Of a stretch of DNA of 42,258 nucleotides, positions 28,348 through 37,472 are shown piece after piece. A program made the position numbers and the translations under genes. Source of the stretch: Betaproteobacteria bacterium (GTDB lineage: Bacteria > Pseudomonadota > Gammaproteobacteria > Burkholderiales > Burkholderiaceae_C). The stretch covers positions 1 to 42,258 of the forward strand of contig RGCL01000021.1 in NCBI GenBank assembly GCA_009919175.1. The letters are read 5' to 3'. The notes beneath the pieces were generated by a model. The model was not told the origin of the DNA, made no database searches, and worked only from the letters and a program-made list of their open reading frames with translations. The first letter of the stretch is position 1. Every line of letters begins with the position of its first letter.

Positions 28348-28353
28348 GATAAT
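28348..28353 (+). promoter_or_regulatory. Candidate -10 of a leaderless purN promoter
   Basis: GATAAT ends six bases before the ATG at 28360, so transcription would be expected to start at or next to the first base of the start codon. No Shine-Dalgarno precedes the gene and no strong -35 is visible. Confidence 0.4.
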
Positions 28354-28359
28354 GGCGAC

Positions 28360-28956
28360 ATGAACGACATGGTGATCCTGATTTCTGGCAGTGGCTCCAA
28401 CATGGTGGCGCTGGCGCAAGCTGCCCAGCAACGGCACTGGCAGGCGCGATTTGGCGCCCACATTCGCTGCGTGATCAGCAACCGCCCCGATGCGGCGGGA
28501 CTGGCCAAAGCCCGCGACCTTGGCTTGCACACCGAGGTGCTGGATCACCGCAGCTTCAAGGACCACCCCCAACCCCGCGAGGCCTTTGATGCGGCGCTGG
28601 CTGAACTGGTGCAATCTCACCAACCCCGCTGGGTGTTGCTCGCGGGATTCATGCGGGTGTTGACCCCCGTTTTTCTGGACCGTTTCGAGCATTCGGTGAT
28701 GAACATCCACCCTTCGCTGCTGCCAGCCTTCCCCGGATTGAACACCCACGAACGCGCCTTGGCCGCTGGCTGCCGATTTGCGGGTGCAAGCGTGCACTGG
28801 GTGAACTCCGAGCTCGACGCCGGTCACATCATTGATCAGGTGGTGGTTCCGATTTCTCCCGGCGACGATGCCCAGAGTCTGGCTGCCCGCGTGCTGACCC
28901 AGGAGCATGTGCTTTACCCCCGCGCAGTCGAGCGGGTGCTCTCAGGCCAGTCCTGA
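28360..28956 (+). CDS. purN: Phosphoribosylglycinamide formyltransferase
   Basis: A 198-residue enzyme that transfers the formyl group from 10-formyl-tetrahydrofolate to GAR in purine synthesis. The phosphate loop GSGSN is at residues 10-14 and the catalytic triad is Asn115, His117 (in NIHPSLLPAF) and Asp153 (in ELDAGH), all intact. Two in-frame ATGs exist (28360 and 28369). The upstream -10-like GATAAT points to a leaderless message from 28360. It is divergent from the acyl-CoA dehydrogenases and convergent with the HNH gene; no other purine genes are nearby. Confidence 0.94.
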   Translation: MNDMVILISGSGSNMVALAQAAQQRHWQARFGAHIRCVISNRPDAAGLAKARDLGLHTEVLDHRSFKDHPQPREAFDAALAELVQSHQPRWVLLAGFMRVLTPVFLDRFEHSVMNIHPSLLPAFPGLNTHERALAAGCRFAGASVHWVNSELDAGHIIDQVVVPISPGDDAQSLAARVLTQEHVLYPRAVERVLSGQS

Positions 28957-28988
28957 GGCTGGGTCAATTCATCCCGCCATGAAACATC

Positions 28989-29008
28989 GCCCAGGGCTTG
29001 GCCTGGGC
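28989..29008. terminator. Hairpin between convergent purN and the HNH gene
   Basis: GCCCAGG-GCTTGG-CCTGGGC: a perfect 7-bp stem with a 6-base loop, in the 57-base gap between two convergent genes. No T tract follows on the plus strand and only TTT on the minus strand, so it may act with Rho. Confidence 0.45.
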
Positions 29009-29013
29009 AGGGA

Positions 29014-29571
29014 TCAGGCCGCCAGACGGGACGTTCTGGGCAGATGGGCCATCAGGAATTCCATCTGGTCATTGAGGATGCGACGGTTGCGCAAAATGAA
29101 ATCCTCCCAGAGGCTGGGCACATAGGGCGCATACAACAAGGGCATGCCCGCCTGTTCGGGCGTGCGATTGCCTTTGCGGTGATTGCAGGGCTTGCATGCA
29201 GTCACCACGTTCATCCAGGCATCGTGTCCGTTTTGCCCAAAGGGGATGATGTGCTCACGGGTGAGTTCGGTTTCGTGGAAATGGTCCCCGCAATAGGCGC
29301 ACAGGTTGCGATCCCGTGCAAACAGTTTTGAGTTCGTGAGACCTGGGCGCAGTTCGAAGGGGTTGATGTTGGGCACGCCTTTGGTGCCAATGATGCTGTT
29401 GACTGTGATGATGGATTGCAAGCCCGTGCGGGCATTGATTCCGCCATGAAAGACGGCGATTTCGGCACCGACTTCCCAGCGCACCTCATTGGCTGCATAG
29501 TGAATGACAGCCTGCTCCAGCGATATCCAGGACTGTGGCAGCCCCTGAGCCGAGAGTTTGAGCACCTTCAA
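29014..29571 (-). CDS. HNH endonuclease family protein
   Basis: A 185-residue protein with a C-terminal HNH zinc-finger nuclease motif: CAYCG, then EHIIPFGQNGHDAWMN, then ACKPCNHRKGN. The paired CxxC groups would bind structural zinc, and the His in EHIIP is the expected catalytic residue. The N-terminal 80 residues (KVLKLSAQGLPQSWISLEQA) are conserved in a chromosomal HNH family of Burkholderiales with no known role. There is no toxin-antitoxin or phage context. The TTG at 29571 is preferred because GGGAGG lies six bases upstream and the following residues match the family; an ATG at 29589 is in frame but lacks a ribosome site. Confidence 0.8.
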   Translation of the reverse strand: MKVLKLSAQGLPQSWISLEQAVIHYAANEVRWEVGAEIAVFHGGINARTGLQSIITVNSIIGTKGVPNINPFELRPGLTNSKLFARDRNLCAYCGDHFHETELTREHIIPFGQNGHDAWMNVVTACKPCNHRKGNRTPEQAGMPLLYAPYVPSLWEDFILRNRRILNDQMEFLMAHLPRTSRLAA

Positions 29572-29577
29572 CCTGCA

Positions 29578-29583
29578 CCTCCC
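29578..29583 (-). promoter_or_regulatory. Ribosome binding site supporting a TTG start for the HNH gene
   Basis: GGGAGG on the minus strand, six bases before TTG at 29571. The alternative ATG at 29589 lies upstream of this site and cannot use it. Confidence 0.5.
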
Positions 29584-29691
29584 AATCATTGGACGGGCAC
29601 TTGGCGACAACAGCGCGCAAGCGCCTGAATTCGGGTATCGGACACAATATAGCCGTTTTTGATGTCAGTTCTTCAAACCCCTGTTCGACCC

Positions 29692-30750
29692 ATGCGCATC
29701 TTTCGCGGTTTTCATCATGCAGACATGGCCGATGCCGTGGCCTTGACCATTGGCAGCTTCGATGGGGTTCATCGTGGGCACCAGGCCATGCTCGCCTTGC
29801 TCCGTTCGGAGGCCAGGCAACGGGGCTTGCCAAGTTGCGTGCTGACCTTTGAACCGCATCCCAGGGACTTTTTCGCTGAACTCACAGGGCGGCTCGATCT
29901 CGCCCCCCAGCGCATCTCGACCTTGAGGGACAAGTTCGTCGAACTGCAAGCCTGCGGCATCGACCAATGTGTGGTGCTGCCCTTCAACCTGGCGCTGAGC
30001 CAAATGAGCCCACAGGAGTTTGTGAGCCAGGTTCTGGTCAAGGGCTTGGGCAGCAATTACGTGTTGGTGGGTGATGATTTCCGCTTTGGAGCCAAACGCC
30101 AGGGCAACCATGAAGCCCTGGTTCAGTTTGGTGAAGCCATGGGCTTTGATGTGGCGCGCATGAACAGCTACGAGGTGTCCGATCCTCGCATGAGCACCAA
30201 CCCGCGCCTGGGTGGCGCGGTGCCTTCACCGGTGCGCGTGTCCAGCTCATTGGTCAGACAAGCCCTGGCTTCAGGGCAAATGGACGAGGCCGCAAGCCTC
30301 CTGGGTCGCCCGTATTCAGTCAGTGGCCACGTGGTGCATGGCCGCAAGTTGGGCCGTGAACTGCAATGCCCCACCCTCAATCTGCGCTTCAAACATGCGC
30401 GACCCGCTGCTCAGGGGATTTTTGTCTCGCGCGTGGTGGGACTGTCTGATCAGCCTTTGCCAGCGGTGTCCAATTTTGGTGTGCGCCCCTCCCTGGATCC
30501 CAATGACGTCAACGCTGGCCAAGTCCTGCTCGAAACCCATTGCTTGCAATGGCCGCCCGAGCTGGGCATGCAAGGGGGCTACGGTAAACTCATTCGCGTG
30601 GAACTGCTGCACAAACTTCACGATGAACTCACCTACGACAGTCTGGATGCCCTGAACCGGGGCATCGCCAAAGACTGCGCCGATGCACGCAGCTGGTTTG
30701 CGTCCAGGCACGGCGAAACCCGCAGACAAACCACTCGCGACCGAATTTGA
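29692..30750 (+). CDS. ribF: Bifunctional riboflavin kinase/FAD synthetase
   Basis: A 352-residue enzyme that makes FMN and then FAD from riboflavin. The N-terminal nucleotidyltransferase domain has GSFDGVHRGH at residues 21-30, and the later VSSSLVRQAL region is typical. The C-terminal kinase domain has GRELQCPTLNLRF (the PTAN-like ATP/Mg site) and the conserved Glu in the RVELLHKL region. The ATG at 29692 gives the usual MRIFRGFHH N-terminus; ATGs 30 bases upstream would be almost leaderless relative to a CAATAT -10 at 29645-29650. It precedes ileS and lspA in the conserved ribF-ileS-lspA order. Its products serve the many flavoenzymes in this window. Confidence 0.94.
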   Translation: MRIFRGFHHADMADAVALTIGSFDGVHRGHQAMLALLRSEARQRGLPSCVLTFEPHPRDFFAELTGRLDLAPQRISTLRDKFVELQACGIDQCVVLPFNLALSQMSPQEFVSQVLVKGLGSNYVLVGDDFRFGAKRQGNHEALVQFGEAMGFDVARMNSYEVSDPRMSTNPRLGGAVPSPVRVSSSLVRQALASGQMDEAASLLGRPYSVSGHVVHGRKLGRELQCPTLNLRFKHARPAAQGIFVSRVVGLSDQPLPAVSNFGVRPSLDPNDVNAGQVLLETHCLQWPPELGMQGGYGKLIRVELLHKLHDELTYDSLDALNRGIAKDCADARSWFASRHGETRRQTTRDRI

Positions 30751-30752
30751 TC

Positions 30753-30820
30753 GCGTCCTTGAGCCCAGGACGCTCAGATCCCATCGGCTCCTCCTTTTTC
30801 AGATCTTGCGTCCACGCAAG
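30753..30820 (+). promoter_or_regulatory. Two hairpins between ribF and ileS
   Basis: GCGTCCT/AGGACGC (30753-30773, 7-bp stem, 7-base loop) and CTTGCG/CGCAAG (30805-30820, 6-bp stem, 4-base loop), separated by the pyrimidine stretch CTCCTCCTTTTTC. They may attenuate read-through, process the operon message, or be a partial terminator. Confidence 0.35.
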
Positions 30821-30852
30821 CGCCCCCGAACAACGAATGCATTTGACTCGTC

Positions 30853-33774
30853 ATGACCGAACCCTCTACTGATCTTCGTTCGACCCTGAATTTGCCCGAC
30901 ACCACCTTCCCCATGCGCGGGGACTTGCCCAAGCGCGAACCTGCGTGGGTGGCGGATTGGCAAAGCCAAGGGGTCTATCAACGATTGCGCGATGCGCGCA
31001 AGGGATGCGAGCTTTTTGTTCTGCATGATGGCCCCCCCTACGCCAATGGCAAATTGCACATCGGGCATGCGCTCAACAAGGTGCTCAAGGACATGATCGT
31101 CAAAAGCCGCCAGCTCGCCGGCTTTGACGCCCAATACATTCCCGGCTGGGATTGCCACGGCCTTCCCATTGAAAACGCCATTGAAAAGCTCCATGGCAGG
31201 CACCTGAGCCGCGATGACATGCAGGCCAAGAGCCGCGCCTTTGCCACCGAACAAATTGATCAGCAGCGCGAAGACTTCAAGCGGCTTGGCGTGCTGGGCG
31301 AATGGGACAGGCCTTACCGGACCATGGACTACGGCAATGAGGCAGGTGAAATCAGGGCCTTCAAGCGCGTGATCGAGCGTGGCTTCGTATACCGGGGTTT
31401 GAAGCCCGTGTATTGGTGCTTTGATTGCGGCTCGTCGCTGGCTGAGTTTGAAATCGAGTATGCCGACAAGAAAAGCGACACCCTCGACGTGGCATTCGAA
31501 GCCGACGACACCGCCGCCTTGGCCAAGGCCTTTGGCCTCCATGCGTTGCCCGCCGGCCTCAAGGCCTTTGCCGTGATCTGGACCACCACCGCTTGGACCA
31601 TCCCCGCCAACCAAGCCCTCAATGCCCATCCTGAATTGAATTACGCGCTGGTCAGTACTCCCAAAGGGGTTTTGCTGCTGGCGCAGAGTCTGGTGGAAAA
31701 GTGCCTTGAGCGCTATGGTCTACAAGGTCAGGTGCTGGCCACCGCCACAGGCGCCATGCTCAAGGGTCTGGTTTTTCGGCACCCCTTGTACGACTGCGAG
31801 GTAGATGCAACCAGCGGACCCTTCAGCTATCGGCGCAAATCCCCCCTCTATCTGGCCGACTATGTCACAGCCGAAGATGGAACAGGCCTTGTTCACTCTG
31901 CGCCAGCCTATGGTGTGGACGACTTCAATTCATGCGTGGCCCATGGCCTGGCCTACGACGACATCCTCAACCCGGTACAAGGCCATGGGGTTTATGTCGA
32001 TCAGTTGCCTTTCTTTGGTGGTCAAAACATCTGGAAAGCCTGCGCCCAGATCATCGACACCTTGCGCCAGCATGATCGGCTGATGAGCACGCAGGTGATC
32101 ACGCACAGCTACCCCCACTGCTGGCGACACAAAACCCCCGTCATTTATCGCGCGGCAGCTCAGTGGTTTGTGCGGATGGATGAGGGCACTGGGGTGTTCG
32201 AGAACCCCAGCCTCAAGCCCAGGCAAACCTTGCGACAACTTGCCTTGGAGGCCATTGAACAAACCAGTTTTTATCCGGCCAGCGGCAAAGTGCGCCTGAG
32301 GGACATGATCGCCAACCGCCCCGATTGGTGCATCTCGCGCCAGCGCAGCTGGGGCGTGCCCGTGCCATTTTTCTTGCACAAGGACAGTGGCGAGCTGCAC
32401 CCGCGCACCATGGCCATCCTGGATCAGGCGGCCGACATCGTGCAGCAAGGCGGCATCGAGGCCTGGAGCCGTGTGAAGGTGGAAGACATCCTCAACCAAC
32501 CCGGCGATGACGCGGCCAGCTATGCCAAGAGCACAGACATTCTGGAAGTGTGGTTTGACTCGGGCTCCACGTTCTTTCATGTGCTGCGCGGCTCACACCC
32601 CACCGTGGGCAGTCAGGCCTCACACCACACCCAGGGTCCAGAGGCGGATCTGTATCTGGAAGGTCATGACCAGCACCGCGGCTGGTTCCATTCCTCCCTG
32701 TTGCTGGGCTGCGCCCTGGAAGGACGCGCACCGTATCGGGGCTTGCTCACCCACGGCTTTGCTACCGATGGCCAGGGTCGCAAGATGAGCAAATCCTTGG
32801 GCAATGTGGTCATTCCGCAAGAGGTGAGCGACAAGCTCGGCGCTGAGATTGTGCGGCTATGGGTCGCCTCCACCGATTATTCGGGCGACCTCAACATCGA
32901 CAAAAACATCCTCGCGCGCGTGGTCGATGCCTACAGACGCATCCGAAATACCTTGCGCTTTTTGCTCGCCAACCTCGGCGACTTTGATGCGCAGCAGCAC
33001 GCCTTGCCCCTGGAGGAGCTGCTGGAGATCGACCGCTATGCGCTGAGCCAAGCAGCCGCCTTGCAAGCCGACATCGTTGGTCACTGGGATGCATCGCGTC
33101 GCGTATTCGAGGGGGGGCACTTTGGGGTCTATGAATTCCACCCCGTGGTGGCCAAGTTGCAGATTTATTGCTCCGAGGCTTTGGGCTCTTTCTATCTGGA
33201 CACGATGAAAGACCGCCTCTACACCACCCAGGCCCATTCCAAGGCACGTCGAAGCGCTCAGACTGCCTTGTGGCACATCACCCAGGCGATGCTGCGCTGG
33301 ATGGCGCCATTCCTGAGCTTCACCGCTGAAGAGGCCTGGGCAAGTTTGGGGCAAACCGAGTCCATCTTCACCCAGACTTATGTGAAGTTGCCCGAGGTGG
33401 ACACTGCGCTGATGGCCAAGTGGCAACGCATTGAGGACCTTCGCGATTTGGTGAACAAGGAGATTGAGGCCTTGAGAGAAAAAGGCCAGGTGGGGTCTTC
33501 CTTGCAGGCCGAGATTGATCTCCATGTGCCGCAGTCAGATTTTGATCTGCTCCGCAGTCTGCAGCCCGATTTGGCATTTGTCTTCATCACCTCCAGGTGC
33601 GATGTGCATCTGGCAGATCAGCTTCAGATCAAGGTCACCCCATCGGCTCACACCAAGTGTGAGCGCTGTTGGCACTATGAATCGGATGTGGGCTCACACC
33701 CTGACCACCCCGGTGTGTGTGGCCGGTGTGTGAGCAACCTGCATGGGGCTGGAGAAGTTCGTCACCATGCCTGA
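30853..33774 (+). CDS. ileS: Isoleucine--tRNA ligase
   Basis: A 973-residue class I synthetase charging tRNA-Ile. The HIGH motif is at residues 69-72 after PPYANGKL, and KMSKS is at 644-648. The editing domain lies between them, with [14 protein letters not shown] and the [12 protein letters not shown] region. A C-terminal zinc finger typical of bacterial IleS type 1 is present (Cys936, Cys939, Cys956, Cys959). The start codon lacks a clear Shine-Dalgarno, but the N-terminus [20 protein letters not shown] fits the family. The 3' end overlaps lspA by eight bases. Confidence 0.97.
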   Translation: MTEPSTDLRSTLNLPDTTFPMRGDLPKREPAWVADWQSQGVYQRLRDARKGCELFVLHDGPPYANGKLHIGHALNKVLKDMIVKSRQLAGFDAQYIPGWDCHGLPIENAIEKLHGRHLSRDDMQAKSRAFATEQIDQQREDFKRLGVLGEWDRPYRTMDYGNEAGEIRAFKRVIERGFVYRGLKPVYWCFDCGSSLAEFEIEYADKKSDTLDVAFEADDTAALAKAFGLHALPAGLKAFAVIWTTTAWTIPANQALNAHPELNYALVSTPKGVLLLAQSLVEKCLERYGLQGQVLATATGAMLKGLVFRHPLYDCEVDATSGPFSYRRKSPLYLADYVTAEDGTGLVHSAPAYGVDDFNSCVAHGLAYDDILNPVQGHGVYVDQLPFFGGQNIWKACAQIIDTLRQHDRLMSTQVITHSYPHCWRHKTPVIYRAAAQWFVRMDEGTGVFENPSLKPRQTLRQLALEAIEQTSFYPASGKVRLRDMIANRPDWCISRQRSWGVPVPFFLHKDSGELHPRTMAILDQAADIVQQGGIEAWSRVKVEDILNQPGDDAASYAKSTDILEVWFDSGSTFFHVLRGSHPTVGSQASHHTQGPEADLYLEGHDQHRGWFHSSLLLGCALEGRAPYRGLLTHGFATDGQGRKMSKSLGNVVIPQEVSDKLGAEIVRLWVASTDYSGDLNIDKNILARVVDAYRRIRNTLRFLLANLGDFDAQQHALPLEELLEIDRYALSQAAALQADIVGHWDASRRVFEGGHFGVYEFHPVVAKLQIYCSEALGSFYLDTMKDRLYTTQAHSKARRSAQTALWHITQAMLRWMAPFLSFTAEEAWASLGQTESIFTQTYVKLPEVDTALMAKWQRIEDLRDLVNKEIEALREKGQVGSSLQAEIDLHVPQSDFDLLRSLQPDLAFVFITSRCDVHLADQLQIKVTPSAHTKCERCWHYESDVGSHPDHPGVCGRCVSNLHGAGEVRHHA

Positions 33775-34330
33775 GAGCCCCAGGGTTGAAAGCCCCCAGC
33801 CAGAGCGCATGAGCACGAGCCAGTGGGCGCGGTGGGCCATCGCGATTGGCCTGATCGTGGTGGTGGACCAAGCCAGCAAGGCCTGGATTTCGTCGTTGCT
33901 GGAATTTGGTCAAACCCTGCCCCTCAACGCCTGGCTCAACCTGGTGCGAGTCCACAACCCTGGCGCGGCGTTTTCATTTCTGGCCGATGCAGGTGGCTGG
34001 CAAAAATGGTTTTTCATTGTCCTGGGCTTGGTGGCCATGCTGTGGATGGCCTGGATGATTCACACCAACCCCAAGCGGCCTTGGTTTTGCGCCGCCATGA
34101 GCCTGCTCATGGGGGGCGCTGCTGGCAATGTGTGGGACCGTGTGCAACTGGGTGAGGTGGTGGATTTCATCCAGGTTCACGGCAACTGGTTGAGCCTGGT
34201 GTTTGCTGGTGGCTTTTTCCCCAGCTTCAATGTGGCCGATTCCGCCATTTCTGTGGGCGTGGTGTTGATGCTCGTGGACGAATGGCGACATGCGCGCCAA
34301 TTCCAGGGGGCTGAAAAAGACTCTGCTTAA
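33767..34330 (+). CDS. lspA: Lipoprotein signal peptidase (prolipoprotein signal peptidase II)
   Basis: A 187-residue inner-membrane aspartic protease with four membrane helices that cleaves lipoprotein signal peptides before the lipidated Cys. The catalytic pair is Asp133 (in VVDFI) and Asp158 (in FNVADSAI); NPGAAFSF and GNVWDRV are further family motifs. The ATG at 33767 overlaps the ileS end, with GGAGA 11 bases upstream; an ATG at 33809 would also preserve the first helix. It would process prolipoproteins such as the one at 8797-10287, which LolA then carries. Its stop codon shares the TTAA at 34327-34330 with convergent ffh. Confidence 0.94.
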   Translation: MPESPRVESPQPERMSTSQWARWAIAIGLIVVVDQASKAWISSLLEFGQTLPLNAWLNLVRVHNPGAAFSFLADAGGWQKWFFIVLGLVAMLWMAWMIHTNPKRPWFCAAMSLLMGGAAGNVWDRVQLGEVVDFIQVHGNWLSLVFAGGFFPSFNVADSAISVGVVLMLVDEWRHARQFQGAEKDSA

Positions 34331-35706
34331 CGAGGCAGGCCTGGAAAGCCGCCGGGTCCCATGCCTTTCATGCCGCCCAGACGCTTCATCATCTTCATAA
34401 GGCCACCGCCCCGCATTTTTTTCATCATGTCCTGCATCTGGCCAAACTCGTTAAGCAACCGATTGACATCTTGAACCTGAACGCCAGCGCCTGCGGCAAT
34501 GCGACGCTTGCGGGTGGCCTTGATGAGATCGGGCTTGGCGCGTTCCTGAGGCGTCATGCTGTGAATGATGCCCTGCTTGCGGGCGATGTCTTTTTCGGCT
34601 TTACCCAGGTCTGCGCCCTGAGCCTTGGCCGCCAGCTGTGAGGGCAATTTATCCATCAGCTCGGCCAGGCCGCCCATGCTGCGCATTTGCTGGATTTGAG
34701 CCAGGAAGTCATTCAGGTCAAAAGAATTCCCGGATTTGAGTTTTTCGGCCAGTTGCTGCGCGGCTTGCATGTCCACGTTGGCGGTGACTTGCTCAACCAG
34801 GGCGACGATGTCGCCCATGCCAAGGATGCGCCCCGCATGGCGCTCAGCATCAAAGAGCTCGATGCCGTCCATTTTTTCGCTGGTGCCGGCAAACTTGATG
34901 GGAACACCCGTGATTTGCTTGACCGACAAGGCCGCGCCACCCCTGGAGTCGCCATCGGTCTTGGTCAGGACAATGCCCGTCAAAGTCAGGGCATCGTGAA
35001 ATGCCTTTGCGGTTTGAACCGCATCCTGACCCAGCATGGCATCGACCACGAACAGGGTTTCAATCGGCTTGAGCTCTGCTTGCAATTGCTGGATCTCTCG
35101 CATCAGGACGTCATCGATGGCCAGGCGACCCGCCGTATCGACCAGCAAGACATCGAAATAATGACGCCGTGCGTGATCCAGGGCTGCTCGGGCGATGTCG
35201 ATGGGTTTTTGATCGGCCTGGCTGGGGAACCACTCGGCTGCGGCTTGCGCCGTCACGGTTTTGAGCTGTTCAATGGCAGCGGGTCGGTAGATGTCGGTCG
35301 AGACCGTGAGGACTTTCTTTTTGCGTTTTTGAATGAGGTACTTGGCCAGCTTGGCCGTGGTGGTGGTTTTACCCGCCCCTTGAAGACCCGCCATGAGGAC
35401 CACCGCGGGTGGCTGAGCCGCCAGGTTCAGATCGCTCACACCTTCGCCCATCGTGGCAGCGAGTTCTTTTTGAACGATGCTCACCAGGACCTGGCCAGGC
35501 TTGAGTGAAGACAAGACCTCCTGGCCTAGCGCCTTGTCTTTCACCCGCGCCATGAAATCTCGAACCACGGGCAAGGCCACGTCGGCCTCAAGCAAGGCCA
35601 CCCGGATTTCCCTGAGCATGTCCGCGACGTTGGATTCGGTGATCCTGGCTTGCCCACTGATGCGCTTGACCAAGTGAGAAAACTTATCGCTTAAGGTAGT
35701 TGCCAT
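34327..35706 (-). CDS. ffh: Signal recognition particle protein Ffh
   Basis: A 459-residue SRP GTPase that, with 4.5S RNA, targets membrane proteins to FtsY and the translocon. It has an N domain, then the G domain with GLQGAGKTTTTAKLAKYL (P-loop), DTAGR and TKTDGDSRGG, and a C-terminal M domain rich in methionine (KMRGGGLMKMMKRLGG). The ATG at 35706 gives the family N-terminus MATTLSDKFSHLVKRISGQ; the open frame to 35739 lies outside it. The stop overlaps the lspA stop by three bases on the opposite strand. It is divergent from a ypjD-like gene, the arrangement also seen in E. coli. Confidence 0.96.
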   Translation of the reverse strand: MATTLSDKFSHLVKRISGQARITESNVADMLREIRVALLEADVALPVVRDFMARVKDKALGQEVLSSLKPGQVLVSIVQKELAATMGEGVSDLNLAAQPPAVVLMAGLQGAGKTTTTAKLAKYLIQKRKKKVLTVSTDIYRPAAIEQLKTVTAQAAAEWFPSQADQKPIDIARAALDHARRHYFDVLLVDTAGRLAIDDVLMREIQQLQAELKPIETLFVVDAMLGQDAVQTAKAFHDALTLTGIVLTKTDGDSRGGAALSVKQITGVPIKFAGTSEKMDGIELFDAERHAGRILGMGDIVALVEQVTANVDMQAAQQLAEKLKSGNSFDLNDFLAQIQQMRSMGGLAELMDKLPSQLAAKAQGADLGKAEKDIARKQGIIHSMTPQERAKPDLIKATRKRRIAAGAGVQVQDVNRLLNEFGQMQDMMKKMRGGGLMKMMKRLGGMKGMGPGGFPGLPR

Positions 35707-35747
35707 GAAATGCCCTTTCGGCCTGATGCGAGTGAACACAGAAACGC

Positions 35748-35753
35748 TACACT
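35748..35753 (+). promoter_or_regulatory. Candidate -10 element before the ypjD-like gene
   Basis: TACACT ends six bases before the ATG at 35760, which would give a leaderless or nearly leaderless message. No Shine-Dalgarno is visible. A second ATG at 35772 would have a 12-base leader. Confidence 0.3.
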
Positions 35754-35759
35754 CGATTC

Positions 35760-36569
35760 ATGATTTTATCGATGCCCGCTTTTGCTCATCTGTGGACCTC
35801 TGTGCTGGCCGCATTGGTCTATGCAGTGGGCGCAGTTTGGGGGCAGCGACTCAACCCCAAGCATGCCATCATCTTATTCACGGCCTCCTGGCTGATCCAT
35901 GGCCTTGCGCTGGTGATGGGCTTGCATGACGAGTCTGGCGCGCCTCGCTTTGGGTTTGCACCGGCCCTGTCGGCCATGGCTTGGCTGGTGATCCTGATTT
36001 ACGTGCTTGAAAACCATTGGTATCCGCAATTCAAAACACGCTGGGTGCTCATGGGTTTGTCGGCTGCGAGTGTGCTGCTGGCCATCGTCTACCCTGGTCA
36101 GGTCTTGCCCAGCCAAGCGACGGTTTGGTTGCCCATGCATTGGACGCTGGGCATCGCAGCTTATGGCTTGTTCGCAGCGGCTGTTTTCCATGGCTGGTTG
36201 TTGCAACGCGCCGAAAAACTGCTGCGCTTGGCCGAACCGAATGAGGAAATGCCACCCCTGCTCACGTTGGAAAGGCTGACTTTCCGATTGGTCACCTTGG
36301 GATTTGTGTTGCTGACCCTGACCTTGGCGGTGGGCATCGTGTTTGGCGAACAACTCTATGGCCCGCAATTTGCCCTGAAGGCGGATCACAAAACCATTTT
36401 TTCCTTCCTGTCCTGGTTCACCTTTGCTTACCTTCTGTGGGGGCGATACAGCCTGGGCTGGCGTGGTCTCAAGGCAATCCGGGTCTTGTACCTGGGCGGG
36501 GGATTCCTGTTGCTGGCCTACGTGGGATCCCGCTTCGTCCTTGAAGTCCTGCTTGGAAGGTTGGCATGA
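35760..36569 (+). CDS. CcsA/YpjD-family inner-membrane protein
   Basis: A 269-residue polytopic membrane protein with about eight hydrophobic helices. It resembles the CcsA-like cytochrome c assembly/HemX family as represented by E. coli YpjD, including the conserved pattern around MHWTLGIAAYGLFAAAVFHG, the GIVFGEQLYG segment and DHKTIFSFLSWFTFAYLL. Histidines in these helices could hold heme in true cytochrome-assembly members. The role of the ffh-linked YpjD group is not settled. Its stop overlaps the start of the next gene (ATGA), and ampD follows, so the three form an operon. Confidence 0.82.
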   Translation: MILSMPAFAHLWTSVLAALVYAVGAVWGQRLNPKHAIILFTASWLIHGLALVMGLHDESGAPRFGFAPALSAMAWLVILIYVLENHWYPQFKTRWVLMGLSAASVLLAIVYPGQVLPSQATVWLPMHWTLGIAAYGLFAAAVFHGWLLQRAEKLLRLAEPNEEMPPLLTLERLTFRLVTLGFVLLTLTLAVGIVFGEQLYGPQFALKADHKTIFSFLSWFTFAYLLWGRYSLGWRGLKAIRVLYLGGGFLLLAYVGSRFVLEVLLGRLA

Positions 36570-36820
36570 GGCTGGTGCTCATCCTGGCTGGATTTTTTTT
36601 GGTGATCTTTCTGATCAAGCGTACCTTGGCCCGCCGTGAACAATCCAGTGCCAAGGCCCATGGCTCTTCACAAGCTACAAATCACCACTCTGCCGTCAAC
36701 ATGGTCGAATGCAGGCACTGCCATGTGCATCTTGCACAAACCGAAGCCCTGCAACGAGGCAACGACTTTTATTGCTGCGCCGACCATTTGCACCTTCACC
36801 ATCCCCCCAGGTCCACATGA
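36566..36820 (+). CDS. PP0621-family small membrane protein with zinc-ribbon tail
   Basis: An 84-residue protein: an N-terminal membrane helix (residues about 3-17), a short charged linker, then a treble-clef-like metal motif MVECRHCHVHLAQTEAL with YCCADHL (Cys49, Cys52, Cys70 or Cys71, His74). Proteins of this design (PP_0621 family) are widespread in beta- and gammaproteobacteria and have no established function. It sits in a tight operon, overlapping both the ypjD-like gene and ampD by four bases. Confidence 0.8.
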   Translation: MRLVLILAGFFLVIFLIKRTLARREQSSAKAHGSSQATNHHSAVNMVECRHCHVHLAQTEALQRGNDFYCCADHLHLHHPPRST

Positions 36821-37377
36821 ACCGCCCAGATGCGCAACTCTGGCAAGCTGGCTGGTACAGATGGGCACGCCGTCAGCCAAGCCCGCATCACGGCCCCAGG
36901 CCTGCTTCGCGTGAGGTGAGCCTCGGTGTCATCCACTGCATTAGCCTGCCACCCGATCGGTATGGCTCATCCGACATTGAAGACTTTTTCCTTGGTCAGC
37001 TCAATGTCGATGCCCACCCCTACTTTCAAACCATTGCCGACCTCAAAGTCTCTGCCCACTTTTTGATTAAGCGCGGCGGCGAGCTGATCCAGCTGGTCAG
37101 CGTGGACGATCGCGCCTGGCATGCGGGGGCTTCTGAGTTCCAGGGTCGCTCCAATTGCAACGACTTTTCAGTGGGCATTGAACTCGAGGGCAACGACCAC
37201 AGCACTTTTGAGCCAGAGCAGTACGACACGCTGATTGCGCTTGCCCAATCATTAGTGAGTTTGTATGACATTCAGCACTGGGTGGGTCACTCCGACATTT
37301 CGCCAGGCCGCAAAACCGATCCTGGGCCTGGCTTTGACTGGCTTCGCTTTCGCCGTGCCATAGGTTCAATGCCCTGA
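36817..37377 (+). CDS. ampD: 1,6-anhydro-N-acetylmuramyl-L-alanine amidase AmpD
   Basis: A 186-residue cytoplasmic zinc amidase for cell-wall recycling; it removes the peptide from anhydro-muropeptides. Family landmarks are VIHCISLPPDRYG (zinc His40), SAHFLIKRGGELIQLV, GIELEG with a catalytic Glu, and GHSDISPGRKTDPG (zinc His158 and Asp168, with Lys166 between). The ATG at 36817 overlaps the preceding stop; the longer open frame from 36709 lies inside the PP0621 gene. In many bacteria AmpD loss raises AmpC beta-lactamase through AmpR, but no ampC is in view. Confidence 0.93.
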   Translation: MNRPDAQLWQAGWYRWARRQPSPHHGPRPASREVSLGVIHCISLPPDRYGSSDIEDFFLGQLNVDAHPYFQTIADLKVSAHFLIKRGGELIQLVSVDDRAWHAGASEFQGRSNCNDFSVGIELEGNDHSTFEPEQYDTLIALAQSLVSLYDIQHWVGHSDISPGRKTDPGPGFDWLRFRRAIGSMP

Positions 37378-37432
37378 ACAATCGACGTCCATTCGACAAG
37401 ATCGTTCCACTCTATAAAACCCCCTCCCTTTC

Positions 37433-37454
37433 TTTTTATTTTTTTCGATTTTTT
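37433..37454 (+). promoter_or_regulatory. Phased T tracts upstream of the nrdA promoter
   Basis: Three T runs (5, 7 and 6 bases, centres near 37435, 37442 and 37451) lie about 40-60 bases upstream of the -35 box. They may bend the DNA, act as a distal UP element, or simply end the ampD transcript. No hairpin precedes them. Confidence 0.35.
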
Positions 37455-37472
37455 CTAGGGGAAATCGCTAGA

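Noticed and set aside
30751-30852. T-box or tRNA-like leader for ileS
   Set aside because: No T-box core sequence, specifier loop or antiterminator; T-boxes are not expected in proteobacterial ileS.
37413-37418. TATAAA as an extra nrdA promoter
   Set aside because: No suitable -35 at 16-18 bases; the downstream TTGTCA-17-TATAGT promoter is far better and overlaps the NrdR boxes.
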